Both the position numbers and the translations under genes were made by a program. Positions 23,901 to 35,989 of a stretch of 64,000 nucleotides of DNA are shown piece after piece (within the stretch, counting starts at the first letter, position 1; every line of letters starts with the position of its first letter). Location: NCBI GenBank assembly GCA_039000515.1, contig JBCFYV010000001.1, forward strand, positions 60,136,234 to 60,200,233, in the 5' to 3' direction. The notes under the pieces are model-generated. The model worked only from the letters and a program-made list of their open reading frames with translations, ran no database searches and had not been told where the DNA came from. The DNA comes from Timema cristinae (Eukaryota > Arthropoda > Insecta > Phasmatodea > Timematidae).

Positions 23901-26235
23901 TTAACCATGAACATTCCCAGTGGCTGTTACTGACTGACTGCAGTCAAGTGCACAGTGTTCCATTAACCATGAACATTCCCAGTGGCTTACTGACTGGCTG
24001 CAGTCAAGTATACACTGTTCCATTAACCATGAACATAACCAGTGGCTATACATGACTGGCTGCAGTCAAGTCACACTGTTCCATTAACCATGAACATTCC
24101 AGTGGCTGTTACTGACTGGCTACAGTCAAGTGCACACTGTTCCATTAACCATGAACATATCCTAGTGGCTTTTACTGACTGGCCGCAGTCAAGTGCACAC
24201 TAATCCATTAACCATGAACATAACCAGTGGGTGTTACTGACTGGCCGCAGTCAAGTTGCACACTGTTCCATTAACCATGAACATAACCAGTGGCTGTTAC
24301 TGACTAGCTGCAGTCAAGTGCACACTGTTCCATTAACCATGAACATACCTAGTGGCTGTTACTGACTGGCTGCAGTCAAGTGCACACTGTTCCATTAACC
24401 ATGAACATTCCCAGTGGCTGTTTCTGACTGGCTGCAGTCAAGTGCACACTGTTCCATTAACCATGAACATACCTAGTGGCTGTTACTGACTGGCTGCAGT
24501 CAAGTGCACACTATTCCATTAACCATGAACATTCCCAGTGGTGACTACTGACTGCTGCAGTCAAGTGCACACTGTTCCATTAACCATGAACATTCCCAGT
24601 CGGCTGTTACTGACTGGCTGCAGTCAAGTACACACTGTTCCATTAACCATGAACATTCCCAGTGGCTGTTACTGACTTAGCTGCAGTCAAGTGCACGCAG
24701 TTCCATTAACCATGAACATACCTAGTGGTGTTACTGACTGGCTGCAGTCAAGTGCACACTGTCCCATTAACCATGAACATTCCCAGTGGCTGTTACTGAC
24801 TGGCTGCAGTCAAGTGCACACTGTTCCATTAACCATGAAAAGAACCAGTGGCTGTTACTGACTGGCTGCAGTCAAGTGCACACTGTTCCATAAACCATGA
24901 ACATACCCAGTGGTTGTTACTGACTGGCTGCAGTCAAGTGCACACTGTTCCATTAACCATGAACATACCTATGGCTGTTACTGACTGGCTGTCAGTCAAT
25001 TGCACACTGTTCCATTAATCCATTAACATACCCTAGTGGTTGTTACTGACTGGCTGCAGTCAAGTGCACACTGTTCCATTAACCATGAACATACCTAGTT
25101 TGTTACTGACTGGCTGCAATCAAGTGCACACTGTTCCATTAACCATGAACATTCCCAGTGGCTAATACTGACTGGCTGCAGTCAAGTGCACACTGTTCCA
25201 TTAACCATGAACATAACCAGTGGCTATCTACTGACTGGCTGCAGTCAGGTGCACACTGTTCCATTAACCATGAACATTCCCAATGGCTGTTACTGACTGA
25301 CCGCAGTCAAGTGCACACTGTTCCATTAACCATGAACATTCCCAGTGGCTGTTACTGACTGGCTGCAGTCAAGTGCACGCTGTTCCATTAACCATGAACA
25401 TTCCCAGTGGCTGTTACTGACTGGCCGCAGTCAAGTGCACGCAGTTCCATTAACCATGAACATACCTAGTGGCTGTTACTGACTGGCTGCAGTCAAGTGC
25501 ACGCTGTTCCATTAACCATGAACATACCTAGTGGCTGTTACTGACTGGCCGCAGTCAAGTGCACACTGTTCCATTAATCATGAACATACCCAGTGGCTGT
25601 TACTGACTGGCCGCAGTCAAGTGCACGCAGTTCCATTAACCATGACAATTCCCAGTGGCTGTTACTGACTGGCTGCAGTCAAGTGCACGCTGTTCCATTA
25701 ACCATGAACATTCCCAGTGGCTACTACTGACTGACCGCAGTCAAGTGCACACTGTTCCATTAACCATGAACATTCCCAGTGGCTACTACTGACTGGCTGC
25801 AGTCAAGTGCACACTGTTCCATTAACCATGAAAATAACCAGTGGCTGTTACTGACTGGCTGCAGTCAAGTGCACACTGTTCCATTAACCATGAACATTCC
25901 CAGTGGCTACTACTGATTGGCTGCAGTCAAGTGCACACTGTTCCATTAACCATGAACATAACCAGTGGCTACTACTGACTGGCTGCATTCAGGTGCACAC
26001 TGTTCCATTAACCATGAACATACACAGTGGCTACTACTGACTGGCTGCAGTCAAGTGCAAGCTGTTCTATTAACCATGAACATACCCAGTGGTTGTTACT
26101 GACTGGCTGCAGTCAAGTGCACACTTTTCCATTAACCATGAACATACCTAGTGGTTGTTACCGACTGGCTGCAGTCAAGTGCACGCAGTTCCATTAGCCA
26201 TGAACATTCCCAGTGGCCGTTACTGACTGGCCGCA
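20935..26235 (+). repeat. 62-bp satellite array, about 85 copies
   Basis: A head-to-tail array of about 5.3 kb with a 62-bp monomer. It contains TGCAGTCAAGTGCACACTGT, then TCCATTAACCATGAACAT, and ends in CCCAGTGGCT(GTT/ACT)ACTGACTGGC. Two variant classes (attcccagtggctact and atacccagtggttgtt) alternate in part of the array, suggesting a higher-order repeat of two monomers. From about 22.3 to 24.1 kb single-base insertions and deletions are much more frequent than on either side. Since 62 is not a multiple of three, reading frames rotate. The open stretches inside, such as 21561-21821, are therefore not genes. The left junction is at about 20935 and the right one at about 26235. Confidence 0.97.
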
Positions 26236-26569
26236 TGTACGGGTCACCCAGAACACTTGTCCCCTTATCTTATTGTATTTTCTAAGTAGAGTACTAGTAC
26301 TAGTGTACTAACTAATTCATATAATACTAAGATTATATGGCTTGGATCTATGAAATATCTTAATATGTGCTATTAATTTTCATAACAATTTTTATTATTT
26401 CTTATAGGAACGAACTTATATGGTGTAGTAAAATAAAATTTTATCTATAATTAGACAAGTTTGTTGCTCACATTTATTCTATGAATGTAATAATAATAAT
26501 CGCATTGTTCTTTGTATCACTGTTTTAACTTTTTTCATTTAGTTCTTGAAGTGGCAATATATACAAGGT
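26236..26569. other. AT-rich spacer
   Basis: No coding or repeat structure recognised between the satellite and the transposase remnant. Confidence 0.4.
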
Positions 26570-27275
26570 GCTAAAAAACGTTCAGAAGTTTGAGATCATT
26601 ATAGTAGGTCATGCTCCTTAAAATGAGTACAAAAAGTAATAGTAAACATAGGTCCACAAACCAACTCGCACAGAGATACAGGACATTTAATATTATTATT
26701 CTTGTAATTACATTTTACCGTCCCCATTTGTACATATTGAACCTGCATTATTTATCTACGTGCACATAAGTAAGCTTAGGACTTTCTGTTGTTTACCTAA
26801 ATAAACACTCGTGCTGACACTGATCAGAATAACTTTACTCGGTTTTGTTACTGTGGGAGTTGTTTGAAGATAATAAGTGTTTTAAGAGGTTAATAATGAC
26901 AGCTAATTATTCTAACGCAGAAATGGCAGACATGCTTTTTATTTACGATGGTTCCAATTGAAATGCTACTGTCATACATCATCTATATGAGGAAACGTAT
27001 GCCAATCGCTAAATTCTGTCTTATATGTTATTGGTGAAAATCCACAAACTGAATGTTTTACCCATTTTTCTTTAGGCAGTTTCACCTTAGAGAAAGGCAA
27101 CGAATGTGTCGTGCATAATGGGGCTCTACCTCATTTCTGTTAGCTGCAAGTGACTGTCAGAAATCACCTCAATCAAACACTTAATAGAATACGGATAGGT
27201 TGAGGAGGTCCAGTCACATAGACCCCCTCTTTACACACCCACTCAGGTCCCCTCACTTTCATATTAGTTTTAATT
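26570..27275 (+). pseudogene. DUF4817-type transposase, internally deleted
   Basis: The plus strand from ATG at about 26896 reads MTANYSNAEMADMLFIYDGS, the helix-turn-helix (DUF4817-like) N-terminus of a Tc1/mariner-related transposase family common in insects. Shortly downstream (about 27085-27270) it changes to the C-terminal end of the same kind of protein: CVVHNGALPHFC, VRNHLNQTLNRIRIG and GGPVT. Usually about 200 residues lie between these blocks, so the middle of the catalytic domain is missing. Stops also occur. A non-autonomous, dead copy. Element ends were not established; 26570 (caaggtgctaaaaaacgttc) is a candidate left end. Confidence 0.55.
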
Positions 27276-27769
27276 TTTTTTTTTGTATGGGAATAGGGAT
27301 ACCTACTTAAAGTGTTTAGTGTAGCAGTGGTTCCCAATTATCTACCAGCTTTATGAGATAGGCAGACTCCCCCGTTTTTCCAATCATTAGAATCTAATCT
27401 ATTCTATGTATAGAAAATAGCACCCCCCTCCCCCCACCTATATTAATAATTCATGTTAGAAAACTTACAAAACTGGGAATTTGGCACAGTAAATCCGAGT
27501 AAAATGTATTTTTACACTAACTCTAGTTGTAATAATAATGAATATTATAGTAATAGTTAACACAAAAAAATGTTAGTTAGGCCGACATGAAAATTTATTA
27601 ATTAATAAAAAGTTCGAATTTATTAATTTGAGTCTAGTATTAGTAAGATAAGTGAACCGTCTTCTTTTTTCTCTACACTTCTTGAAGATCAGGTTGAACA
27701 CTTGATGGACACTTTGAACTCGAAAATAGGAATGCATATCAAGTCTATTTCTATACTTGTGTTTCGTGT
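27276..27769. other. No gene seen
   Basis: AT-rich sequence with C-runs (27424-27438). It probably contains the flank of the hAT remnant that follows. Confidence 0.4.
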
Positions 27770-29514
27770 ATCACAGTGTTGGAAAAGCTTGTTCACACTG
27801 GTAAGTTCTACAAAGAGGAAGCAAAGGTTTCAATGATTTTTCAACTAGTTGATTTTGATCATCTTGATAAACTGATAACCAGAATTTAATGATTTTTTTC
27901 ACTGTGATAAACAGATTTTAAAACACCATTGTTTGCTAAGTTAACAAGCTGGTCCTCCTCGTCTTCACTAAGATTAGAAACATTTTCAATTTTGAAATCA
28001 AATGGGTTTCTTATCCAAGCAGTATTTTTGTAAATAGTTGGTTTCAACGGGAAAATATTCTCTCAATGCTGTTACTAAGATCACCAGATGCTCGGATATT
28101 TCTTGTTTAACTTGTTCTGGTATTTTCTTCTGGAGTAGATTCCAAAAATTCTTTTAGAGTTGGAACGTTTTTACCACATTTGAAACGTCTTTGATAATAT
28201 TATTTATTTTATATTCAACAAGAGAAATGTCCACACAATTTCCTTGTAAAATCATACTGAAAATATTCAGATGTTCAAAAAGATCTGCCAAATAGGCAAC
28301 CATACATTGCCATGAAAAATCAGAGAGCAAATCTGAAAAATTTGTTTCCTCATTTCTTTATTTTAAAAATCGTTTAAAAAACCTTTCTTTGAAACAACCA
28401 ATGGACTTCAGTATGAAGAATAAGAAGTTAAACTTGATCGCTCCCCATCTCCTTGCATAATACCTCAAAAACCCTGGATTGCAGGGGTCACGTCTTTATG
28501 ATTTATTACTTTAACTACTTCTCCAAAAGTTTCTCCCATTAATTCTAGGAGGTATTTAGCCACCAGAGCCTCTCGATGAATGCAACAATGAGTCCACCTA
28601 ATGTGCGGAACAACAGTCCTCACTCTTCCAAAAAGCCCCGTTTTGTAACACGACATGGACGCGGCACCATCTGTTGTTATACCAATACACTTTTCTCATT
28701 TTATAAGTTTATTTAAAAAATTGTTGATTTAATTGAAAACGTTTTCTCCTTGGGTATGCATCAACTCGCAAGAGAACAAGAATCATCTAACAATTACTTT
28801 TCCTATATGAAGCAAACAAAAACCAGACTAGTAGCTTTTTTCGATACATCTGTACTTGCATCTAGCTGAAGAGAGAACATGTCACTCATACAAAGTCTAA
28901 CAAATAAAGTATTCTCTACATTTTCAGATAAATCAGAAATTCTTCTTTGAATTGTGTTGTTTGAAAGAAGTACGGAACTAGCTAGCTTAGCTGCTTACAA
29001 ATAGAAATTGCAGCCGTGAGAATAAGCTCTTCTGCCATCGTATGAGCCTTGCCAGATTTATTGATAAGCTGAGCAACTTCATATGAAGCTAGGTAACATT
29101 CTCATTCACATTGTGAGTTTGAGATTTAATAGCATTTTGTGTTATTTTTAATTTTCCTAGCATAATTTTAAATAATTCCAAAGATATTCGTTTGTATTCT
29201 TGAATCTTGATGTTTATTTTCAATATGACGATGCCATTTTGTTGGTTCCATACATTCGTTTGATCAAAGGTCCAAACAAATAACACATTGTGGCCTTGAA
29301 TAAGCTTCAGGTCCTACAAATATAATGCCTAGTTGTTACTATTCACTGTTATATTTTCTTACTTTCGGACTCTGCTACTCTTCTATCGCTCATTTTCAAG
29401 GTTAGGTTTGTAGCAGTTATGTTCATCACTTAAATCATTTGGAGTTTCTTCAACCAATTCTTTCTCTTCAACTTCACTTATTGTTATTTTAAAAGATTTA
29501 AGCCAATGGTCCAT
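27770..29514 (-). pseudogene. hAT-superfamily transposase remnant, ZBED5/SCAND3-like
   Basis: From ATG at 29514 (MDHWLKSFKITISEVEEKEL) the minus strand carries landmarks of ZBED5-like hAT proteins. These are a damaged BED-type finger near 29270, ISDLSENVENTLFVRLCMSD, then FSLQLDASTDVSKKATSL. Next is the block CYKTGLFGRVRTVVPHIRWTH, extending to CCIHREALVAKYL at 28540-28650. The end has AWIRNPFDF and CRTYQCEQAF near 27800, the hAT C-terminal signature. Frames change repeatedly and stops are common. It is a different hAT lineage from the one at 16200-18175. Confidence 0.7.
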
Positions 29515-30924
29515 TATTAAAAACAATCACATGAAAATAATAAAATGTAACAAATTAATATAAATAACTTTGCAATGTCTGGCGACTAGCAGTGAAATAT
29601 GATGAGTGACATGACGACTCGACTCGACTCAACTGGTCGGTCTGTAGCTTACTCGTCTTCAAAAGTTGATGTAGCAGACTTACAACAGCAAGTTTAAAAT
29701 GGTTGCCAGATGGGTAAAATGAATCCAGGGATTTTTCAAAGAGCCTACGGCAGTCATATTCGAGTATGTGGAAGAAAAACAAATATTACATCTTTTGTTG
29801 TGATAGGTAATACATTTGTTCCATGTAAAACCAAATAACATTTAGTTTTGGATCAAATCTAGTTTCATTACCAAAAGACATATTGGCCTGTAACTCTGTG
29901 TGGGTTGGTTTGCGACCTAGGTTTACCAAGACTTTCCTATTCATTTTAATGAGAACTATAAGTTATTAAAGCTCTGAAACATTTTTTTTAACTTCTTGTG
30001 TATTTCTCCTATTTAATCTGTTTAATCAATTCAATGTATGAATATTTATTTACCAATATTCAGTTTTGTAAACATAATCTAAAGGCCATCGCTTTTTCTT
30101 CTCAAATTTCTTATATCTCGTTATTTATCAATACGATTGAATTTGAAAATAGAATGGTGGATGTCTATTGTAATTGGCAAATACCTCTCGAATTGCAAAC
30201 ATAATGACTGATACACCCAACAAATATTGATCATGTGAGGGAGATAATGTGTGACTTGTGAATGATGAATAAGAGGGAAGGTGATTTGTGACATTCATTG
30301 AGCATATAAATGAAAGAATACAAGACATATATATCACTCCTGTATATATTGATATTTCAGCTATGGATTTATTGTAATAATTGTCGGAGAGTAGATCGAA
30401 ACAGCGTGGTCCACAGAGAGTGTCCGTATTCGGGCTGCTCGCAGGTTTACCTGCTCTTGTGCGTCAGAACATCTACCCGAGTAAGACACACGATAAGAAC
30501 CAGTTATGGTGAACCAGACAATACGAGTCTGAAGCCTTTGTAAACATTCCCATTAGAGTGGATCCTTTCTTATAATTCTTGCTATGAATGTTAGAGTGAA
30601 AACATATAGTTGACTATTTAACAGATACAATTATTTAAAACTATTTAAATACACAGTATAAATTGAACAAAGTAACGGTGTAATGTATTATTGCGTGGTT
30701 TCCTGTCCGGATAATGTTTGTGCAATTAGTTTGTAAACCATACTATAATATTGTTCTGTCAAGGGTAAAGGCAATTACAAGGTCGCAGCTTTGCCCCAAA
30801 AGATAAAGGCTTTTGTAAAATGTGTAAAATATTATGGAAGTGCTAATGAGTGTTTAAATAATGTTTAATGTATGCTTATGTTTTTTAATTCAACATATAT
30901 AATGTTAATAAATACATTTTGAAT
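29515..30924. other. No gene seen
   Basis: Mostly AT-rich. Open stretches at 29555-29782, 29998-30204 and 30310-30543 show no family signature. 30370-30540 is somewhat more GC-rich and could be a fragment of something, but I cannot support a call. Confidence 0.35.
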
Positions 30925-31645
30925 TAGGGGGAAAGTGCCTAAAATGGCATAGATGCATTTTCTCGCAATGCTGCAATTATTTTCAAATTAAGGGGTTCGA
31001 GTAATTCCTTAGTTGGCATCATTGAGGCGCTGTAAATGGCCGATCTGTACAGAAGGTTCTTTCTGAAGTTATTAAAGAAAAAGTGAAAAATTGCTTGGTA
31101 AAATATATTTATTGTTATCTTTCATTGTTAAAAAACACATCGAAGGGTTAGTAATTTTACTGTAAATAATTATGATGAGTGTTACTCAAATTGTGATGCG
31201 CGGTATATATGACGTATAATCGACCATAAATTATTTAATCTTCTAGATGCAATATTTTATTATTTCATAGTGAGAACTGTTGGGTAAAATGCCACTGTTA
31301 AGGATAAAATGGCATATGGTGTAAATTAACAAAGTTAGCCTCTTAATTATTTGAATCGTTATTTTTTTTTAAATCTTTTTTACTGTAGTTTGTTCACCAA
31401 ACATGTTTTTAATATTTGAAATAGTTTATGCTATCTTTTGAGGTTGGACTAATATAGTTAGTTGGTACAAATAACTCTCACTAGAAAACTCTTTTTTTTT
31501 TTTTGTTTCTTACTCTCAGTACATTCACACACACACAATCTCATTTAGTAAAGTATGCACGTCACGTCACGTTAAATAAATGAGTTCATTTAGATTAAAT
31601 AGCAAAGCTATTTTTTGTTAGTTACGGTTTTAGCTGCATCTAGAT

Positions 31646-31723
31646 ATCATATTCTGAAAATTTAAAAATAAACACCTGGCCCCAGGTTTTATTACCGTGT
31701 CCAGGCGTCATTTTTCAATTTTT
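31646..31723. repeat. Fused inverted SINE ends
   Basis: The SINE 3' tail appears here twice in inverted orientation (tcatattctgaaaattt... and ...cgtcatttttcaattttt). Almost the whole tRNA-like body between them is deleted. It lies upstream of the pogo transposase ATG and inside the element. Confidence 0.6.
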
Positions 31724-31779
31724 AGTTCAATACATATTTAAATTATTTTTAATATTAAATTCAAATATTTTGTGCGCAG

Positions 31780-33514
31780 ATGGTTGGGACTTACGTCAGA
31801 AAGACAAAAAGGCAGTCATGGGAAGAGCAAGCTATGCAACGGGCTATTGATGTAAATAATGGTGAAATGGGTTGGCTTCGGGCATCTAAACTGTTAGGAG
31901 AACCACAAACAACTTTAAGAAAATGGGCAAGAAATAAAAACAAGCAGATTCAAGGTGTTAGCAAGGGTTTAGTTAAATTCAAGTCCACATTTGACCAAGA
32001 ATCATAACGTGAATCGGTTAAGCATGTAAAACTGTGTCGATCACACATGCAAATGTGTTATAAAACTTGCATATAAAGTTGCGGAGCAAAATAATTTGCC
32101 TCCTAGATTCACTCATGAGGGTAAAAAATTGCTGGTTGGTATTGGCTAAAAGAATTTCGGCACCGCAATCCAGATATATCTCTAAGGAAGCCAGAAGTTA
32201 CTTCTGCAGTACGTGCATTGGGTTTTAATAGGTAACAAGTTGCAAAATTGTTCGCAGTTTATGAAGAAATTTTAACCAAAGAAGGAATATTGCCCTCAAG
32301 AATATATAACATGGACGAGTTTGCCTTATCTACTATTCAGGTACCTCAAAAGGTTTTTGCAACAACTGGTAAATAAAAAACAAGTGGACGCACTTACAAG
32401 TACTGAGAGAGTCATGAATGTTACAATGGTCGTTTGCATGAATCCCGCAGGTAACTTCACCCCTCGTGCTTTGATATTCCTCAGGAAAAATTGGAAGAAT
32501 GAATTAATAGATGGAGCCCTTTAGGAACTCTTGGTATTGTTCAAGAGAGTGTATGGATGACTGGAGATGTAATTTTAAGATGGCTGCAACATTTCATTAA
32601 CTTTGTTAAGGCCAGTAAGGAGGATAAAGTGTTACTGATTGTTGACGGTCACTCGAGGTCACAAACATGTCAATGTGCTTAAATGTGATAAATAAAATGA
32701 TATATTTATTTTTTGTCCCCTCCCCCATTGCACACATAGACCCCAACCCTTAGATGTAGCATTTTATAGCCCTATGAAAACGTATTACAATCAAGAGGTG
32801 TCAACGTGGCTAACATCCTGGGCGAACAGTCACCCAATATCAAATCAGTGGACTATTTGCGAACGCCTATGGGAAATCAGCAAGTGTAGCTATTGCCAAA
32901 CGTGGATTCTTAAATATGGGGCTCTGGCCACTAAACCCAGATATTTTTGAAGAACATTTATTCACCCCAGCTGAAACAAAAGATAGGCCTATTCCAAAAC
33001 CTAAGAGTAATTCAGATGACGAAGTAAATCTTCCTAGAACTTCTAAAGCAAAACGATCTATTTCATTGTCTCTAGAAACAAACCCTAACCCTGCAGAAGA
33101 TCTATATCACCTAAAACAAACAAAACACCAACAATTTCTTTAAACCAAATCTCTCCAATACCTTCAGCTGCACCAAGCTTGATAAAAAGAAGAAAAACTA
33201 CACAGATTGAATCAGGACTCCTTAACACAGGCCCAAACATAAAACAATTTGAAGAAATTAGCTGAGCAGCATTGATCATCGAGAGAAGATCAAAGAGAAT
33301 AGAGTTTGAGAGTGAAGAATTAAATAATTTAGACCCTTGCGCTAATGAAGATGATGACTGTGCTTGACTTTATTGTAATGACACATTTTCCCATTCAAGG
33401 CCAAACGAATAATGGATAAGATGTTAGATTTGTAAAATGTGGGCTCATAATGAGTGTGCTGGCCTTGCTATGAGGGCAAACTATATTTTTGTGTGCGATA
33501 TTTGCAAGCCATGA
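31780..33514 (+). pseudogene. pogo/Jerky-type DDE transposase with a C-terminal PHD-like finger, broken
   Basis: ATG at 31780 starts a Psq-type helix-turn-helix (YVRKTKRQSWEEQAMQRAID, then GWLRASKLLGEPQTTLRKWA). A DDE_1 catalytic region follows: YNMDEFALSTIQ near 32310 with the first catalytic Asp, KKQVDALTSTERVMNVTMVV, and LIVDGHSRSQT near 32640 with the second Asp. Downstream GLWPLNPDIFEEHLFTPAET starts at 32916. The last 50 residues (to 33514) resemble a Cys/His PHD-type finger (IC, then MWAHNECAGLAMRANYIFVC and DICKP). About seven stops or frame changes interrupt it. A catalytic-domain portion near 32690-32750 is replaced by unrelated AT-rich sequence. Confidence 0.8.
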
Positions 33515-33861
33515 TAACTACATATAATACAACAAAAGTCATAATAGAAGGTTTAATTTAGTATGTTTAATTTTTTTTTGTAAGATTAATATATGTCATT
33601 TTACCCATACAGTAGGTATAAAATGGCGCAGTGCTATATTTTTATATATTAGTTGTTTTAACTAATAAATTTATGTAATAATGATGCTTTTAATGTTCAT
33701 TTGAAAAATAATACATTATACTTTATAAAAAGTTAGAAAAAATATATTTCAGAAAAATATTCTGGAAGAAATTTCAAAATTTAAAGATGGTATGTCATTT
33801 TAGGCACATTTACCCTATACCCAACATGAAGTATTTTGGAATATTAAAAGAAAATATTTCA

Positions 33862-33917
<56 letters not shown>
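33862..33917. repeat. (TA)n microsatellite
   Basis: A near-perfect alternating TA tract just outside the right end of the pogo element. Confidence 0.95.
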
Positions 33918-33920
<3 letters not shown>

Positions 33921-34040
33921 ATATCATTTTCGTCTTAAGTATGTTATAAGTTATCCAATAAATTGATATTGTAATTTCTCTGTTAATTTTTATCTTAATT
34001 AGTTCGTGTATAATATTGTTTAAGCCTAGTATTTATATTA

Positions 34041-34132
34041 ATTAAATTGGAAAATGACTCCTGGACATGGAATCAAACCCGGGACCTTTGGCCTAGTAAG
34101 GCAATTCTCCAACCGCTGAGCTATCCATGTCA
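34041..34132 (-). repeat. tRNA-derived SINE, minus orientation
   Basis: Same family as the 6013 copy. The minus strand has A box TAGCTCAGCGG and a damaged B box (GGTTTGATTCC), with the tail at 34041-34055. It is diverged. Confidence 0.7.
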
Positions 34133-34135
34133 TGT

Positions 34136-34783
34136 TTTAATTTAATGAATATGATATTGATTAGACACGGCTGTAACGGTAACTAGTAAATATAATATTT
34201 TGGCTCTTTAATCCACTTAATGTTTTAGTTTAAATAAGAACACTGTAAGAGATGAAGAATCTGAAAGCTATGAACGTTATTAAATTTACTTTTATGTTTT
34301 CAGACGTCATGTCATTGTAATATTCTGCTGCCCATTTGGATACATAATTTAAATAACAATAAAATTAAACTAAAAATAGAGTAAACTGTAATAAAAGTAA
34401 TAGTTGGTGCAATTGCCTGCTACCGTATTCTCGCTGTGAAACATGTTTAGGTATGTAGTGATAGTAATGTTCTTATCCAACCAATAATGTAGCAAGCATG
34501 TGAACTGTTTACCACTTCTTGATTGTAAACAAGAGAATAGCAATGACTTGAAGTAGTAAACAACATGTAAACTAATAATTAAGGGGCATGGAAGTGGTAA
34601 GTAGATGGAAGGCACTTCCAACAATATTTGTCCTTAGACCCCAGGGTAATCCTCCCATTATTATTATTATTATTATTATAGTCATTATTATTTTGTTTAT
34701 TTTTTCTCCCATCAGAGTCGTGTATTCGTGGGTTTTCCTCTGTGACGTCATCATTCCACCACCCACTTTCCCTTTTTAGAGAT
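34136..34783. other. No gene seen; (ATT)n patch
   Basis: AT-rich. A short (TTA)n run lies at 34659-34690, which makes trivially open frames on both strands (Ile runs); these are not genes. Confidence 0.45.
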
Positions 34784-35200
34784 TCAATATTCCTTTGTAA
34801 TGGGTTTTATTACCGTTATTAATTGTTCGTCTTCCCCAGTGATGTCATTCCCCACATCCCCGTCAGGGTAATGACCTTGTAGTGCCAGTTTGGTGTGGAG
34901 TTTATGACATAATGAGACACGTCTCATTTGACTTGTTAGGTTATGTCCTTTAATGTTGCAAACCCTGAATATATTTTTGAATGATGACGTCATCAGGACG
35001 TTCAAACTCTTATGGTTATTGTGAAATACGGCACAAGCGTGGTGGTGATTATTTTTAAAACGTTTAAACAGTAAAATTGTTGTGCACCACCCTTGGTGAG
35101 TCACAAACTTGACTGTTGCTTGCGTCATCTTGATGTATCGTCTGGTGTAAGTTTGGTGAACATTAACACAACATTTTGAAACATAATTAAAGTAGCCCAT
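34784..35200 (-). CDS. Unrecognised 138-residue ORF
   Basis: ATG at 35198-35200 and an uninterrupted frame of 138 residues to 34784. The surrounding sequence is less AT-rich than average. The protein is basic and rich in His, Lys and Cys (FKNNHHHACAVFHNNHKSL, later CNIKGHNLTSQMRRVSLCHK). It ends in an acidic then hydrophobic tail (GDVGNDITGEDEQLITVI). No family recognised and no membrane segment. CRE-like TGACGTCA sequences recur in and near it (34745, 34985), which suggests the DNA may be regulatory or a repeat rather than coding. I cannot decide whether it is translated. Confidence 0.25.
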   Translation of the reverse strand: MGYFNYVSKCCVNVHQTYTRRYIKMTQATVKFVTHQGWCTTILLFKRFKNNHHHACAVFHNNHKSLNVLMTSSFKNIFRVCNIKGHNLTSQMRRVSLCHKLHTKLALQGHYPDGDVGNDITGEDEQLITVIKPITKEY

Positions 35201-35458
35201 AGATTAATCAACACTTTGCTTGATGATTGCGAAACCCTGAAGTAACGTCTGTCACCAGTTTTGCTGTTATTCTAGACATGTGGAAACAGGAAAATAGGAG
35301 CTTATGAGACAAACCTTGCGTGAAAAAAAAATGAATATATTATATTTATCTAGATTCAACATTTTTATACGATGGTTGAATATAATCATCCATATATTTT
35401 ACTTCAATGTATTTAGATGTGTTAGTAAAATGGTTTTGAGCTCACAATCTAAAATGTA

Positions 35459-35989
35459 TTAGTTCAACCCAATTACTTGAGGTGTATAGTAGTAGTTAGT
35501 ACTGATCCGATCAAGGTTCATGATGTGTTCTTCCGCCGTAGGATATTCGAGATCATTGACATCCATGGTCTCTGTTAGCTTGTCGCGTACATCCCCAACA
35601 AGTGCGTTGATCGCATTGTTGCAATATCTGGTGACGGGTGTCAACAGCAACGTCGATGAAACCCAATACCCACGGCTGACCCACAGGGCGGGCTAGCAGG
35701 GATACGGCCCGAGGCATCGTCATTCCTAAAATTTTACGAATTAAAATATTATTTTAATATAATTTACTAACGTAGATGTTTGTCGCAGGGCACACTTGAA
35801 ATACATTAACACAATACAGGTACTAGAAGGTGCTTCTATGAATAGAGTGCAAGTTTGATCATGTGCACTATGCACTGTTTGAACATCAGCCTGGTCAGCA
35901 TTCTCTGCCGACATAGGTGTGCTCATGGTGATGCTTATTCCGTTGTGCTTGTTACTGTCAATACCACTTTTCTCTGAAAGAACTTCCAT
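35459..35989 (-). CDS. Possible two-exon small gene, unrecognised
   Basis: On the minus strand an ATG at 35989 starts 75 open residues (MEVLSEKSGIDSNKHNG...) that run into a possible donor near 35770 (TTAGTAAAT). An acceptor-like site (aattcgtaaaattttag) ends near 35729. Another open stretch follows, ending ...ISTNYYYTPQVIGLN at 35459. One in-frame stop (near 35696) in the second part is unexplained unless the acceptor lies further in. Base composition is more coding-like than in the surroundings. No family recognised. It may be a fragment of a mobile element. Confidence 0.2.

Larger units (their letters stand above)
30927..33815 (+). mobile_element. Complete but decayed pogo/Tigger-type DNA transposon with 24-bp TIRs and TA target duplication
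   Basis: The left end (30927-30950, ...AAAGTGCCTAAAATGGCAT) and right end (33792-33815, ATGTCATTTTAGGCACA...) are 24-bp inverted repeats with about 4 mismatches. TA flanks both ends (30925-30926 and 33816-33817), the target duplication of Tc1/mariner-pogo elements. Subterminal copies of taaaatggca recur inside both ends (for example near 31285-31315 and 33615). The 2.9-kb length fits an autonomous pogo-like element. The transposase is listed separately and is broken. A palindromic SINE remnant lies at 31646-31723 upstream of its ATG. Confidence 0.85.

Noticed and set aside
20935..26235. CRISPR-like regularly spaced repeats, and protein-coding frames with repeated MNIPSG/DWLQSSAHCSINHEH
   Set aside because: The units are contiguous with no unique spacers, the 62-bp unit rotates the frame, and the genome is eukaryotic. 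It is a satellite.
34588..34779. Ile-rich ORFs on both strands
   Set aside because: They arise from the (ATT)n microsatellite.
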